Assembly: GCF_021917145.1 (NCBI RefSeq) | Contig: NC_061074.1 | Span: 1,514,115-1,578,114 of the forward strand | DNA: 64,000 nucleotides | Direction of reading: 5' to 3' | Origin: Hypomesus transpacificus | Taxonomy: Eukaryota > Chordata > Actinopteri > Osmeriformes > Osmeridae | Shown here: piece by piece, positions 12,655 through 22,838 of the stretch | Layout of the letters: each line of letters starts with the position of its first letter | Position numbering within the stretch: the stretch's first letter is position 1 | The notes under the pieces: generated by a model | Told to the model about the DNA's origin: nothing | Databases searched by the model: none | What the model saw: only the letters and a program-made list of their open reading frames with translations | Made by a program: the position numbers and the translations under genes

Positions 12655-15530
12655 GTTACGGGCACACCACTCCTCTTTCAGATGCAGGGAAGGCCTTCTC
12701 CATCTTCTACGCCCTACTGGGCGTCCCCTTCACTATGCTGGTGCTGACGGCCTGCGTCCAGCGCCTCATGTACCCGCTGGTCTACGCTCCCGTGGGGCTG
12801 GTCCAGCGGGCCGGCCTGACCCAGCGCTCAGCCACGGAGGTCCACTTCCTGGTTCTGACGGTTGTGGTGGTGCTGTGCTTCTTCATGGTGCCTGCGGCGG
12901 TCTTCAACACGTTGGAGGAGAACTGGTCCTTCCTGGACGCTGTGTACTTTTGCTTTATCTCGCTGTGCACCATCGGACTCGGGGACTACGTGCCAGGGGA
13001 GCAGGCAGGACAGAGGCTCCGGCCTCTTTATAAGATCTCTGTCATGGGTGAGTTGTCTCTGGCTGCCTGGTCGTACATCATTGCTATGTCAGTCTTCTCT
13101 CTTTTTCTTTCTTCTTTTTTTCTGTCTGTCTGTCTGTCTCTCTCTCTCGCTGGCTCGCTTGCTCTCTCGCTCTCAATTTTTTTTCTCTCTTTTTTCTCTT
13201 TCTTTCTTCCTTTCTTTCTCTCTATCTCTCTCACTATCTGATTATCTGCGGTCAACTCTACAGAATGCTTGTCACAGGTGAGTCTGTGAGCCGGCAACAC
13301 TGCTGTCAGCTGTCAACTTCCTGTTTCTTTACGATGACAGCAGTCCTCAGTATGCAGAGGCAGTGACTTTAAGGTGTCTGAGTGTATTTGACTAATGGGC
13401 GGGTCAATGAAAACCCTATTGGTTGTATAAACACACACAACACATCCTGTATTCTGTATTCACCGGATCTAGTTAATGGTGTTGTCCTTGATGACAAAGC
13501 ATCTTTAGTGAGGGATTTTGTTTGGGACTGTGGGTGACAGGACCTGGGTGTGGTTTTCACAGCTGTGCGAAGCAGAGATGAGGGCTGTGTTCTGTTTCAG
13601 AACGTTTTTGCCCTTGTGCCCATACTAAGTCCTCATCTCCTTAGTACTGGGAATGTGAGTCCAAACAGGAAGGAATCAACTTTTTGGACTGGAATGCATC
13701 CGAAGATAAACAAGAGAATGGCCAGCATTGCCAGGAGTGACTTGTTCAACCCAGAAGCCAGATTTTAGCACTCTCGAGAGCCATGTCTTAGCATGGTCAG
13801 AGCAAGCTGGCTGATTGGTCTGGTCAGAGAGAGCTGTCTGATTGGTCTGTCCAGCTCTGACAGCTGCCCGCGGGGGAAGTGCAGCTCACAGTGGGACGGA
13901 GCAAAAATGTGGCACCTCTTCTGTGAGAAATAACATTTCATAAGTGCCATTTTTACTTCAGTTAGTCAAGACAGTGAACGTGAAGTGAACTTGACTCCAT
14001 TCAACGACGGCAACTGGATGAGGTTGTTGTTTTGTTCTTGTTGGAAGGATTAAAATAGTAAAACTAATCTTCCTGTTTTTACGTGGAGAAGCAGCTCACT
14101 TTTTTACGTCTGATTTCTCAGGAAAGGTAGAACATGTGAAACGAACACCCGTTAAAAGGATACTTCCATCCATTTCCAAACCTAAAGAGACTTTTGTTTA
14201 CCCAGTTGAAAACATCAGCTCAGTGATACTGCATGTGACACAGTCTTGGCCTCTGCAACGGCTTGTCCTAATCTCCTCATGTATGTTCCTGTTTTCACCC
14301 AATGACCTGGGTGAAAACAATTCTAATATGTATAGATGTCTTTTGAAGAGACGTCACTCTGTGGCAACTTCATTCAGTATCTGTCTACAATCTCATAATT
14401 ACACCTACGTCTGAACGTTCATTTTTTCAGAGATGTTGGTCATCACAGTTCGGGTCACATGCACTAACCCTGACAGGTCAAGAAGGAAACAGCTTCAAGT
14501 AGGTCGCCAATTGTAAAGTAAAGGGGGAAACGATCCCTGTCTCTCCCGCCACTTGTAGCTCTCTGAGGGCTTGTATTGTCCCAGAATGCATTATGATGAG
14601 AGTCACAAGCCATCTCTGTTAGGGGTAATTGGGTTAAGTTAGGAATGAGACTCTTATTCTGTCTGAAAATAAACCCTCTGTTCTGTCCAGTATAATGTAT
14701 TCTATTGATGAATTTGGGGGGGTGTCAATTCATTTTAGGAATGACTTTTAGCTTGGGAAATCTGGATTGAAACAGTGTTGTTGGAAGCAGGATTTCAACT
14801 ATCCACCCATGTTGCATCAGAAACTCTAGAGGAGAAGGAAAGGTGGATTTATAGAGAACACACAAATAGCTTGTGAGAACGGCTATATAGGCCTAAATAC
14901 AGTTTGATTTGATTTGACAAAAGGGTTGTGGATGCTAAACCAGCGCTCCAGTTCCTACCCCTCACTTGTTGCCTGGTTTCAGCCGCTATGTAGGTCACAT
15001 CCCCTCTGATTAACCTCGTTGGTTGTTCTTGTCTCCAAGGCGGATTTGCCTGTGCTGGAAAATAGTGTGTTTTAAACACTAAACTTTTCATCCTCAAACA
15101 AGTGACCCAAGGCTAATAAATACTTCTGACTTGATGTGACAGAAAAGCGTCCTCAAAACAAGCCACAACTTCACTTTTCCCTCAACTTCCTTGCAACTGA
15201 AACTAATTTATATTTACTCAATTCTGCCAGTTAGAGAGTCATAATTCGGCATCTGTGTCTTCATGGATACACTAACCCTGCTCTCTTCCTCCAGTTTACC
15301 TCTTCGTAGGCCTGCTGATGATGTACCTGGTTCTGCGCGCCTTCCACAAACTGGCCGACCTGCATGGCCTCACTGCCATGCTGCAGCTGCCCCACTGTGA
15401 AGAAGACGAGGACGAGGACAAGACGCCCATCGTGGAGGCCGGTCCACAGGACCAGCAGCAGGCTGACAAGGCTGCCAGCAAGCCCCTAGACCCCGGATCA
15501 CAGCTCTCGTACAACTCCATCAACAGATAG
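6868..15530 (+). CDS. kcnk6: Two-pore-domain K+ channel subfamily K member 6 (TWIK-2-like)
   Basis: Three exons, 6868-7183, 12655-13047 and 15295-15530 (TAG), join with GT-AG sites and phases 1 and 1 into 314 aa; human KCNK6 is 313. M1 spans about residues 9-31. The M1-P1 cap has N-glycosylation sequons (NQS, NDS, NSS) and the CapCys region. Pore 1 is TVGYG at about 104-108, split by the first intron. Pore 2 is TIGLGD at about 211-216. M2, M3 and M4 are hydrophobic segments around these. KCNK6 is favoured over KCNK1 by TVGYG (KCNK1 has TTGYG), by the DLHGLT motif after M4 and by the YNSINR C-terminus (human YASIPR). The tail has an acidic EEDEDEDK run. It forms background K+ leak channels as dimers in plasma and endolysosomal membranes. 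It converges with SERTAD3. Confidence 0.93.
8131..9448. mobile_element. hAT-like non-autonomous transposon, 1318 bp, nested in the foldback left arm
   Basis: The termini are TAGGGATGGGCAT at 8131 and its inverse ATGCCCATCCCTA ending at 9448. The TIR similarity continues inward as ATCGATC/TCGATTAAT sequence. Flanking 8-mers are CTAGCTAC (8123-8130) and CCAGCTAC (9449-9456), an 8-bp target duplication with one mismatch. The uninterrupted partner arm near 10085-10105 shows the empty site. TAGGG-type ends with 8-bp duplications fit the hAT superfamily. No transposase ORF is visible, so it is non-autonomous. Confidence 0.82.
8340..8793. repeat. Inner inverted repeat of GGGGYCCCATTATCGTCCAC
   Basis: GGGGCCCCATTATCGTCCAC at 8340-8359 faces GTGGACGATAATGGGACCCC at 8774-8793 (one mismatch over 20). 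A third copy, GTGGATGATAATGGGACCCC, lies at 8567-8586. A fourth, partial copy (AGGGCCCTATTATCGTCCAC) lies at 8302-8321. This may be a further small element inserted inside the hAT-like one, or its internal subterminal repeats. Confidence 0.65.
10541..12589 (+). other. kcnk6: Remainder of KCNK6 intron 1
   Basis: Unremarkable intronic sequence. I see no exon, RNA gene or clear repeat before the CT tract at 12590. Confidence 0.6.
12588..12652 (+). repeat. (CT)n microsatellite forming the KCNK6 exon 2 polypyrimidine tract
   Basis: An almost pure CT dinucleotide run leads directly into the AG acceptor that precedes exon 2 at 12655. It therefore serves as the polypyrimidine tract, and its length may vary between individuals. 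Confidence 0.9.
13048..15294 (+). other. kcnk6: KCNK6 intron 2
   Basis: Donor GTGAGT at 13048 and acceptor ending at 15294. A pyrimidine-rich stretch with CTGT, CTCT and CTTT runs lies at 13090-13235. Nothing else is recognised. Confidence 0.75.
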
Positions 15531-17352
15531 CTTAGCCCGGGCTAGCTCAGGTCTCTCTCTCTCTTTTTCTCTCTTGGTTTTCTGTCTCTCTCTCTGTCTG
15601 TCCCCCTCGCCATCTCTCCCTGTTTCTCATTCTCTTTCTGTGTCTCTCTCTCTCTCTGACCCACTTTCTGTCCTGTTTTCTCTGTCTCTCTCTCTCTCTT
15701 TCCTCTCTCTTCTCTCTATTTCTGTGTCTTCAGAATATTGACACCATGTAATTCACCTGCATTCAGGTTCCAGGACAGCTAGTCTACAATGTTCCACATT
15801 GATGTGGGGAGGTCGGTGGTGACTAATTTACAGTTTTGGATCCTAGTTTGGGTGTTGGGGGTGGGGGGGCTGTAAAGTGAAGCCTTAATGTTACCAGGAA
15901 ACCTGCCATCACCACAAGGCCTATGCCAGGCTCTGAACCACCAGACTACAGCAGCCTGAGCAGACCAAAAAGAGCAAACCTGACCTCTTCAGATACGCAG
16001 GTTCACCAGGTGTGACACTGCTGGGTTGGTCACTCTGCTCAGCATTGACGTGCCCATCCACATCACGCAGGGATTGACAAGGAGTTCATTTTTAAATACT
16101 GTTATTCTCTCTTGACCAAAAATGTATGACTTATGTTCGGAAAACCAAACTGGTATGCTAATGTATTGTGTTGGATCTTGTGTTTGTGTCATTACATGTT
16201 TCTGTTGGAACTGTGTGCCTTTTGGTCAGGGCAACTGTTACACACGTTCAACACTACGCACACATTCCACACATTCAACACAACACACAGGTCACCAGAG
16301 TGGTCTTTTTTGAGACCATGTTTGGCAATGCAGAATACAAAAAATGCCATGGGCTGGCTTCCTATGTGGTGCTGCCCCCTACAGTGTCTGCTTATGTATT
16401 GCAACATGTTTATTGTTTGCAGGAATGACAGGGCCAAAAGGTTTCAATGGAGGGAAGTGATGATAGATGGTTATGAAATTTCCACGTATGTTACTGAGGT
16501 ATTTGGTGGTAGACTTTAACATTATACCAAATGCTACTTCCATTGCATGTATGTTTCTTTGTGTCGGTAAAAGATACTTGTGTCAAGGTACAATATCATA
16601 TATCAATTTAGTGGATGTTTTGGACGTGTCCTTAGTATTGTGATAGTTTTGAGGTGATTTCCCAGACACCCTCAGAAATGGATTAGAGACTTTGATCTTC
16701 AATCGAAAACATGTACTGAAAGTAGTTTGAAGATCAGAGGCCTAATTTGTCAAACGTTCTTGGGAGTTAACCACATTTTTATCGCAATATTTTTCCTAAA
16801 TGTGTTTACGCAATTTATTAAAATTTTCTTTAGTTATTGTTTTACTTCAATTACATTGTAGTGGGCAATATAGGCTATCCCTCTGCAAGCGCTCAATAGT
16901 GGTTTCTGCTCAAGTATTCATGATATGCCAGCAATACAGTTCACGAATCAAGAGGATTTCTACTAATGCACAATTTAAGATGATCAAGTCGGTGCGTGCG
17001 CACATTTTTTTAAATGAAGTTGGGATTATGAATCTACTGTATTTTGGGGAAATGTATCATAAGTTTATTATATTTTGAAGAATACTGTCCATATTGAGCA
17101 ATGTAGGAACGTTTCTGAAGAGCACTTTAACTGTTCACATCCTGCCAGGTGCTCATGCCTCTCTCCGTCCATGACAGGACGCTGCTCCTCTTAAATGGAC
17201 CCCATCAATCCTAATACTGTATTTGTTGTAGTTTATCCCAGCAGACTGACTGAAAACTGTTAAATGTCCTGTATGATAGCGTATTGATCGATAGTTAATT
17301 ACAGGGTGAGATTTTAATTCAAATGCATGTAATGTATTCATAGCCAATTAAA
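15531..17352 (+). other. kcnk6: Probable KCNK6 3'UTR and downstream region
   Basis: After the stop there is a CT-rich stretch (15550-15725) and then non-coding sequence. ATTAAA hexamers at 16817-16822 and 17347-17352 are candidate polyadenylation signals; no canonical AATAAA was seen. The end of the transcript is not determined by sequence alone. Confidence 0.4.
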
Positions 17353-17603
17353 AACTTCACCTTGTTAACTGCCGTGGTTTAGTGGAGAATATTGTGGAAT
17401 TTCATCCAAGCCTTAAAATACTAAACCTTATTATGTCTGATTATCGTGCCTACTATTTCAGTAATTCCCTGAACTTGCTGTTTAGCTGTATAGATTAGTG
17501 TCCCATTACACAGCCCTTCTCGTAAACTGAGGTTTTGTCAAGTCTCTGAGAAAACCCCAGAACTAAGCCAAAAGCAGAATTATATATTTCTTTTTTTCTC
17601 AAA

Positions 17604-17609
17604 TTTATT
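17604..17609 (-). terminator. sertad3: Candidate polyadenylation signal for SERTAD3
   Basis: TTTATT on the plus strand reads AATAAA on the minus strand, about 1.45 kb past the SERTAD3 stop. The intervening AT-rich sequence would be its 3'UTR. The site lies within about 260 bases of the last candidate KCNK6 signal, so the two genes would end nearly face to face. Confidence 0.4.
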
Positions 17610-17816
17610 ACAAAAGAATTATAACAGTGATGTTGGGATAGACATTTCCCTTAACTATGTCTTTTCAAATATAAAATACATTATAACATTCCTGTTAAAC
17701 AAATGAATATGGTAAAGGAACATTTTAACATGAACTGCAAGTACATTAAAATAACATAAATAAGTCTATAAATAACCCATAATTTGAACCATTTCTGACA
17801 CAAACACACAACTCTC

Positions 17817-17856
17817 TTTGCTGAGTCACCTCCTCTTTGAGAAGTGACTCAGCAAA
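17817..17856. promoter_or_regulatory. Perfect inverted pair of ARE/MARE motifs
   Basis: TTTGCTGAGTCAC (17817-17829) and GTGACTCAGCAAA (17844-17856) are exact reverse complements separated by 14 bases. GTGACTCAGCA matches the antioxidant response element core RTGACnnnGCA and the TGCTGAGTCA Maf-recognition element used by NRF2, BACH1 or NF-E2 with small Maf. It lies in the putative SERTAD3 3' region. Confidence 0.5.
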
Positions 17857-18304
17857 TATACTGTAGATAAGTACTTCCACATCTGTAAACAGAAAAGGAC
17901 ATTTAAACAGCTCAAGAACAGTTAGTTTGTGCTTCCCAGAACAAACATTGTTCCTGGACCTGTCTTATAATTCAACAATCCTCAAAACACTAAATACACC
18001 TGTGGCAAAACCATGCAGAACAAAAGGCAGTGACATAGTTTAGAGTTGAGATAAAGATACAAAAACGGTGAATGATTAGAACATTATGGATATAGAGCAG
18101 TGTTCAATGTCAGTGTTTTGCCATTTCTCATGCCAAACATATGTAAGTATTTATCCTAAACGTAGATATTTTCAGCCCATCATTTTAAACCACAACAACA
18201 TAATTTATTCTTCTGGGCATGAACGTGCCAGTATTGGCAATAAATCATATGAACTGACAAAAACAATGGATCAAAATGATTCTATGAAAATGCAAGCCAC
18301 GTCT

Positions 18305-18333
18305 TGCAGGTGGCACAAACCATGCCACCTGCA
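18305..18333 (-). repeat. sertad3: 11-bp perfect stem-loop in the putative SERTAD3 3'UTR
   Basis: TGCAGGTGGCA and TGCCACCTGCA flank a 7-base loop. Beyond a T-T mismatch, three more pairs (GTC/GAC) extend the stem. Each arm contains an E-box CAGGTG/CACCTG. It could be an RNA hairpin or a paired E-box site. Confidence 0.55.
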
Positions 18334-19058
18334 TGACATTAAACTCTTGAGATACACAGCAATTTCCAGAAACTGTAGACTATTGTATTTGTTTTAGCCT
18401 AGAAATGGTTAATCTTGGGAAAAATGTTAGTTGGATCGAACCCAAAAAGCACACCTGCATTCAGGTGTGTAGTACGATAACAGGAAACAACATAGTGTGT
18501 ATAGTATGGAAGCTGCATAGTGTTATACCTGTATAGTTGTATGAAGAACAAACAGCAACCATACTGTAAGTGTAGAGCGTTATCTTAGTGGTCAAGAAGG
18601 ACAGATATTAAGTATACGACACACTACGCAGACATGCCTGTCTTCACAGAAGACAAGTACACATGTTAGTGTTTAGGACACAGTATTTGTGTGATTTAAA
18701 CACACGTTAAATCACGTACAAGCCACAGGGTGGCTCTAAATCATTTATCTGACCTAGGATTACAATTCAGTTGTTACAAGATACAATGTCTGAAGTGAGC
18801 AATCTAGTATTATCCAACTATATAATCTCTTGATACAAGCGAAAAGTGACTAAAATGTTAAGAATATTCTAAATAGATATCAGTACATCATTACTGTTAC
18901 GAGAAAGTACAAAAGGGCCCCTGTTCAAAAATCATCTCCTAAAACTAGCACATTTCGACCACGTGATCGACTAAAAGAGTCAACAACAGAAACAACTCTG
19001 CCGTTGTCTTCTTCTCTGGTTCTGATGTCACACTGTTCTACTGGGGAGTTCCAGAGCA

Positions 19059-19901
19059 TTAGGACTCCACCAAGATCTCCATCAGGTGGTCCAGCTCTGA
19101 CAGCTCCCTGAGGCTCTGGTTGGGGGAGAAGAGAGAGCTGGAGGAGGAGAAGAAGGGAGAAGAAGAGGCCAAGGAGGGGAGGCATCTCAGGAGCTCCTGG
19201 GAGAAGGGACAGGAGGAGGGAAAAGAAGAAGAGGAGGAGGTAGACGAGGGGGCCCGCACTCCGAGGGCCCCCATCTCCCTCTCCAACGTCGAGGTGTCAA
19301 TGTCCTGGAAGATGCCATCCAGGGTCACGTCCTGCAAGTAGCCTGAGGCCATGACCTCAGCAGTACCCCAGTTCACCCCCTCCCAACCCCTGCTGACCTC
19401 AGCCCTGCGCCCCTCCCAAACCCCCTGCCCTGGACCAGACAGATTCTCCAGGGACCTGAGGGGCAACCGTGGGACAGACTGAGGCCCCAAAACACCATCA
19501 ATGGTTGTGTCCAGTTCCTTAAGGATAGATGATATGGCTCCTGACATAGAGAAATCCGGTTCTGCTGTCATGGCAACCCAGTCCTCCTCCTCTACTCTGG
19601 AATGGCAGTTTACTACACTTACGAGGGAAGGGAGAGATTCCATAGTTGAGAAAGGAGCAGTAGGTGATACTGGAGTAGCCTTATGGACCACTTCATCTGG
19701 ACGCTTTGTTTCTTGTGTTACTTGGCGCAGGGTGTTGGCTATCAACACAGAGCGTCGCAAACTAGGCTCCACGAGCTCTTGGCCGTGCTGGTACTTCACC
19801 AGAGAAATGTCGAGAACCGACTGTCTCTGATTCTCCCAGCGTACGCCGTTAACGCTGCCGTCTTCTTGAAATTTGCGCTTCAGTCCCTTGGCGATCATCA
19901 T
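19059..19901 (-). CDS. sertad3: SERTA domain-containing protein 3-like transcriptional co-regulator
   Basis: A single coding exon gives 280 aa; human SERTAD3 is shorter, about 196. The start is MMIAKGLKRKF, with a basic KGLKRK patch typical of the SERTAD N-terminus. The SERTA motif spans about residues 26-62 (SVLDISLVKYQ...EPSLRRSVLIANTLRQV). A central SMSGAISSILKELDTTIDG segment, an LDGIFQDIDTS segment and the C-terminal LSELDHLMEILVES match the order in human SERTAD3 better than in SERTAD1. SERTAD proteins are nuclear, bind PHD-bromodomain and E2F/DP factors and carry a C-terminal activation segment. An acceptor-like TTTCTCTCCAG ends four bases before the ATG, so a non-coding first exon is likely upstream, as in other SERTAD genes. 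The C-terminal region is Ser/Pro rich. The neighbour BLVRB on the same strand supports the identity. Confidence 0.85.
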   Translation of the reverse strand: MMIAKGLKRKFQEDGSVNGVRWENQRQSVLDISLVKYQHGQELVEPSLRRSVLIANTLRQVTQETKRPDEVVHKATPVSPTAPFSTMESLPSLVSVVNCHSRVEEEDWVAMTAEPDFSMSGAISSILKELDTTIDGVLGPQSVPRLPLRSLENLSGPGQGVWEGRRAEVSRGWEGVNWGTAEVMASGYLQDVTLDGIFQDIDTSTLEREMGALGVRAPSSTSSSSSFPSSCPFSQELLRCLPSLASSSPFFSSSSSLFSPNQSLRELSELDHLMEILVES

Positions 19902-20712
19902 TTACCTGGAGAGAAATTAATTACAAAAAGCGTGTAAGTGCAGACAGAGCAAGTTCGAATAAAGCCCTTGAGCAACATACAAAGTCGTACGACATTGCCT
20001 TGCATATGCACTCAAAAGAATAGCATTAATTAACTCTACAAAGTCGGGAAAAGTCGTTTTAACAAACCTACGTATTCAACTTTCTTTCGTCTTGCCGTTT
20101 GCCTTATTGCAATGCTAGCTAAAGTCTTCCTTGAAATCTCCTTGTTGTAAAGAAGCCAGTCTTACTCAATCGAAACTTTTTCTTATTGATGATCTGACTA
20201 TATAGTGTGTTGAGTTTCATTAATGATCACGAATACAGTCGATATAAAAGTGATTTGTAGATGCAATTTGCTGAAATCACGACCACAAACAACTGCTACT
20301 GCGAACTCCTCAAATACTAAATCCCGCCTGCGATTTTGAGTTTCACGCTCAAAAAGAAGTCTGAGAATGGCATTATGGGACATGTAGTTTCTATTGTACT
20401 TTTCTAGTTACACTTTGATGGCTGTTTTTAACGGTAGGCCTCCACTCTCTCAATGATTCACATTACGCATTTCATACAATAGCCCAAAACCTGTTTTAAA
20501 TTTCACACTTCACATTTGAACAGTGATGATCAAAATTAGCTCTACTGACAGATTTTTCCCATGACATCACTGAGCAGCTGTGATTACACCTACAGCGTGC
20601 CATTTATATTCTTGTTAAAGACCGATCGTCGCCACCGACGATGATTTCGCATTATTAAGTTAGCCTATAACATTTGCAGAATCAATGACTCAGGTAATAA
20701 TACAGATATAAA
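19902..20712 (-). other. SERTAD3 upstream region
   Basis: It should hold the SERTAD3 5'UTR exon and promoter (minus strand). I cannot place the exon; a possible donor (TACGTAG followed by GTTTGTT on the minus strand) lies near 20070. Confidence 0.4.
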
Positions 20713-21929
20713 GTTTCATATTCAACGATCTTCTCACATTCGGGAAACGCTAGTTTGAAGCGTCGCATTAGGGACCGGGCAAAAACTACCCATACAATTT
20801 TGAAAAATGATGACCTTTATAATATGTTTATGAATATAAAACCTCAAACGGACACCAGAGTATTCTAACAATGTCTGGTATACTTCCACAGCCTTTACTT
20901 TTTCAATTTCATATCAAACAAAATGATAGAATATTGCTAATCTATGAAAATAGTTTAATCCTCGCAAATCTTAACCCTTAGCTATATGTGTGAGTTCTAA
21001 ATATGTCCCCACAGTTTGAGTAATGTTTCTGAAAAAGGAAGCTAGCTAGCTTTAGTTTGCTTCTGTTACCTAGCAACCTAGCATTATATTTGAAGCAATG
21101 CTACATAAAGGATAATGTCGGCTATATTGTCCGGAGGTCATTATTCAAAAATGAATCCCGACGGGGTGAACAACACCCCGACCGACGCGCAGCGTCGCTC
21201 CTCCTCCTCCATTTGCTCGTGATCACCCCCAGTAGAACTCTGGTGGTAGGCTACTACAACCTAATTCGGTACAATAAGGCTTAATAGGGAGAGGACAGGC
21301 TCTCCTTAAATAGGCTCTGCTAATACCTGCTAGTGTTACTTGTTAGCCTCCTAATTGTAAATTTTGTAGCCATACTATAGCGTTTGTCATATAGTTTTTG
21401 TCTATTGGAAAATAGTCATTTGGAATTTTCTGAATCACACATGTGCAACACTAACGGTGCGTCCACTACAGCGGAGCGGCGCGGAGCGGCACGGAGCGGC
21501 GCGTCGGCTTCCAATTCATTTTCAATGAAACCGGGCGTTGACGCTCGTGTAGGGCATTGTGGGAGCGTACGCAAGCGTCAACGCCCGGTTTCATTGAAAA
21601 TGGATTGGAAGCCGACACTCCGCGCCGCTCCACTCCGCTGTAGTAAACACGCACAGTAAGCTGTGAGACCCGCATGCAATATCCAGAGATTAGTGATTTA
21701 TCATTTAGTTTGAAAATTAATTGAAAAGGTAAAGGGTGTGGAAGTAGCCTATACCAGACATTTAAAAAAAAAAAAACTCTGGTGCCCGTTTGAGGTTTTA
21801 TGTTCATAAAAACATTATTAGTCATAATTTTTCAAAATGGTATGGGTAGTTTTCACCCGGTCCCTAACGCGACGCTGCAAAGTAGCGTCTTCCGAATGTG
21901 AGACGAATGTCGAATGTCAAATATGAAAC
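20713..21929. mobile_element. Long-TIR DNA element between SERTAD3 and BLVRB, about 1.2 kb
   Basis: Some 230 bases from 20713 (GTTTCATATT..., including TTAGGGACCGGGC and ACCTCAAACGG) recur inverted and diverged at about 21690-21929. The middle holds no transposase-like ORF and contains a second, nested inverted repeat. It looks like a non-autonomous DNA transposon with long TIRs. The exact ends and target duplication are unclear. Confidence 0.75.
21455..21656. mobile_element. 202-bp Harbinger-like MITE with TAA target duplication
   Basis: The arms of about 95 bases start with CGGTGCGTCCACTACAGCGG and end with the inverse ACACGCACAG, meeting at a short centre. Both arms carry a CATTTTCAATGAAACC-type block and a GGCGTTGACGC block. 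TAA flanks both ends (21452-21454 and 21657-21659), matching the 3-bp TWA duplication of PIF/Harbinger elements. It is nested inside the larger element. Confidence 0.72.
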
Positions 21930-22474
21930 TAACTTCTCCTCGGTATAGGCTTTCCTCCCAGGCTAATGAAGAGCATTTTTATGGTGTTTCAGAACTCCTC
22001 GTTTGAAGAAAAGTTAGCCCTATCTCTTCATGCATGTTTAGCCTAAGATAACTGAATTAAGCAGGCTTACCTGATATCGTCTTCCAATTAAATCATTACT
22101 TTTGTCTTCAACGTGTTCGATTCTGAGAAGAACGACTGGAGTTCCAGTACACGGAGTACTACTTCCCAGTTTGAAAAACACCGAGGTTATGACTCCGCCC
22201 ATAGTTATGCATTGGTTACCATCGGTGAAACCACACTGGTTTCTTACTGAGAACTTCATAGATAATTTGCATTTTATTACCAGTTGTCTGTGTGGGCTAT
22301 TTGTTCGAAGAATGTAGCTTATACTCGGGTTCTAACAAAAATCCTTTGCTATTAAATACCATGGAGCGGATCAATGTGGTTAATGTGAAAATGTGATGTA
22401 ATTGTCTGACTCCTGCACACCAACTACTATTGTGTATCGCCTAGACTTACACAAACCTTTATCATTGTAAAACA

Positions 22475-22480
22475 TTTATT
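22475..22480 (-). terminator. blvrb: Candidate polyadenylation signal for BLVRB
   Basis: TTTATT on the plus strand reads AATAAA on the minus strand, about 360 bases past the BLVRB stop. Confidence 0.45.
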
Positions 22481-22838
22481 TCAGAAAGTGTACTTTACAA
22501 AATTATGATTATTAGGCTATTATTTTGCTGCTTCACATATTACATTACTCATTCAACACATCCAAACATTTTTCCAGAATTTTTCCTTCATCTTTGAGGG
22601 CTTAGGTTGTCAAAGCTGATCAGTGGGCATCCGGGAAACCCTCTGTGAAATTACTCGTTAAAAAGGTGATACAAATAACATGTGATTTGAACACAATGCA
22701 TTGTTATAAAAAGCAATATAAAAAAACGAAAAAAATAGTCTAAAGCCAAAGCTGCCATTGGTTGGTGCAATGAGTGAACTGGCACTAGCATACACCTTTC
22801 TAGAAAATCTGAAACAGAGATGAGATGGTTTAGTGTCT

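Noticed and set aside
17934..17956. AGAACAAACATTGTTC as a steroid-receptor palindrome
   Set aside because: Half-site spacing is four rather than three bases, so it does not fit the classical element.
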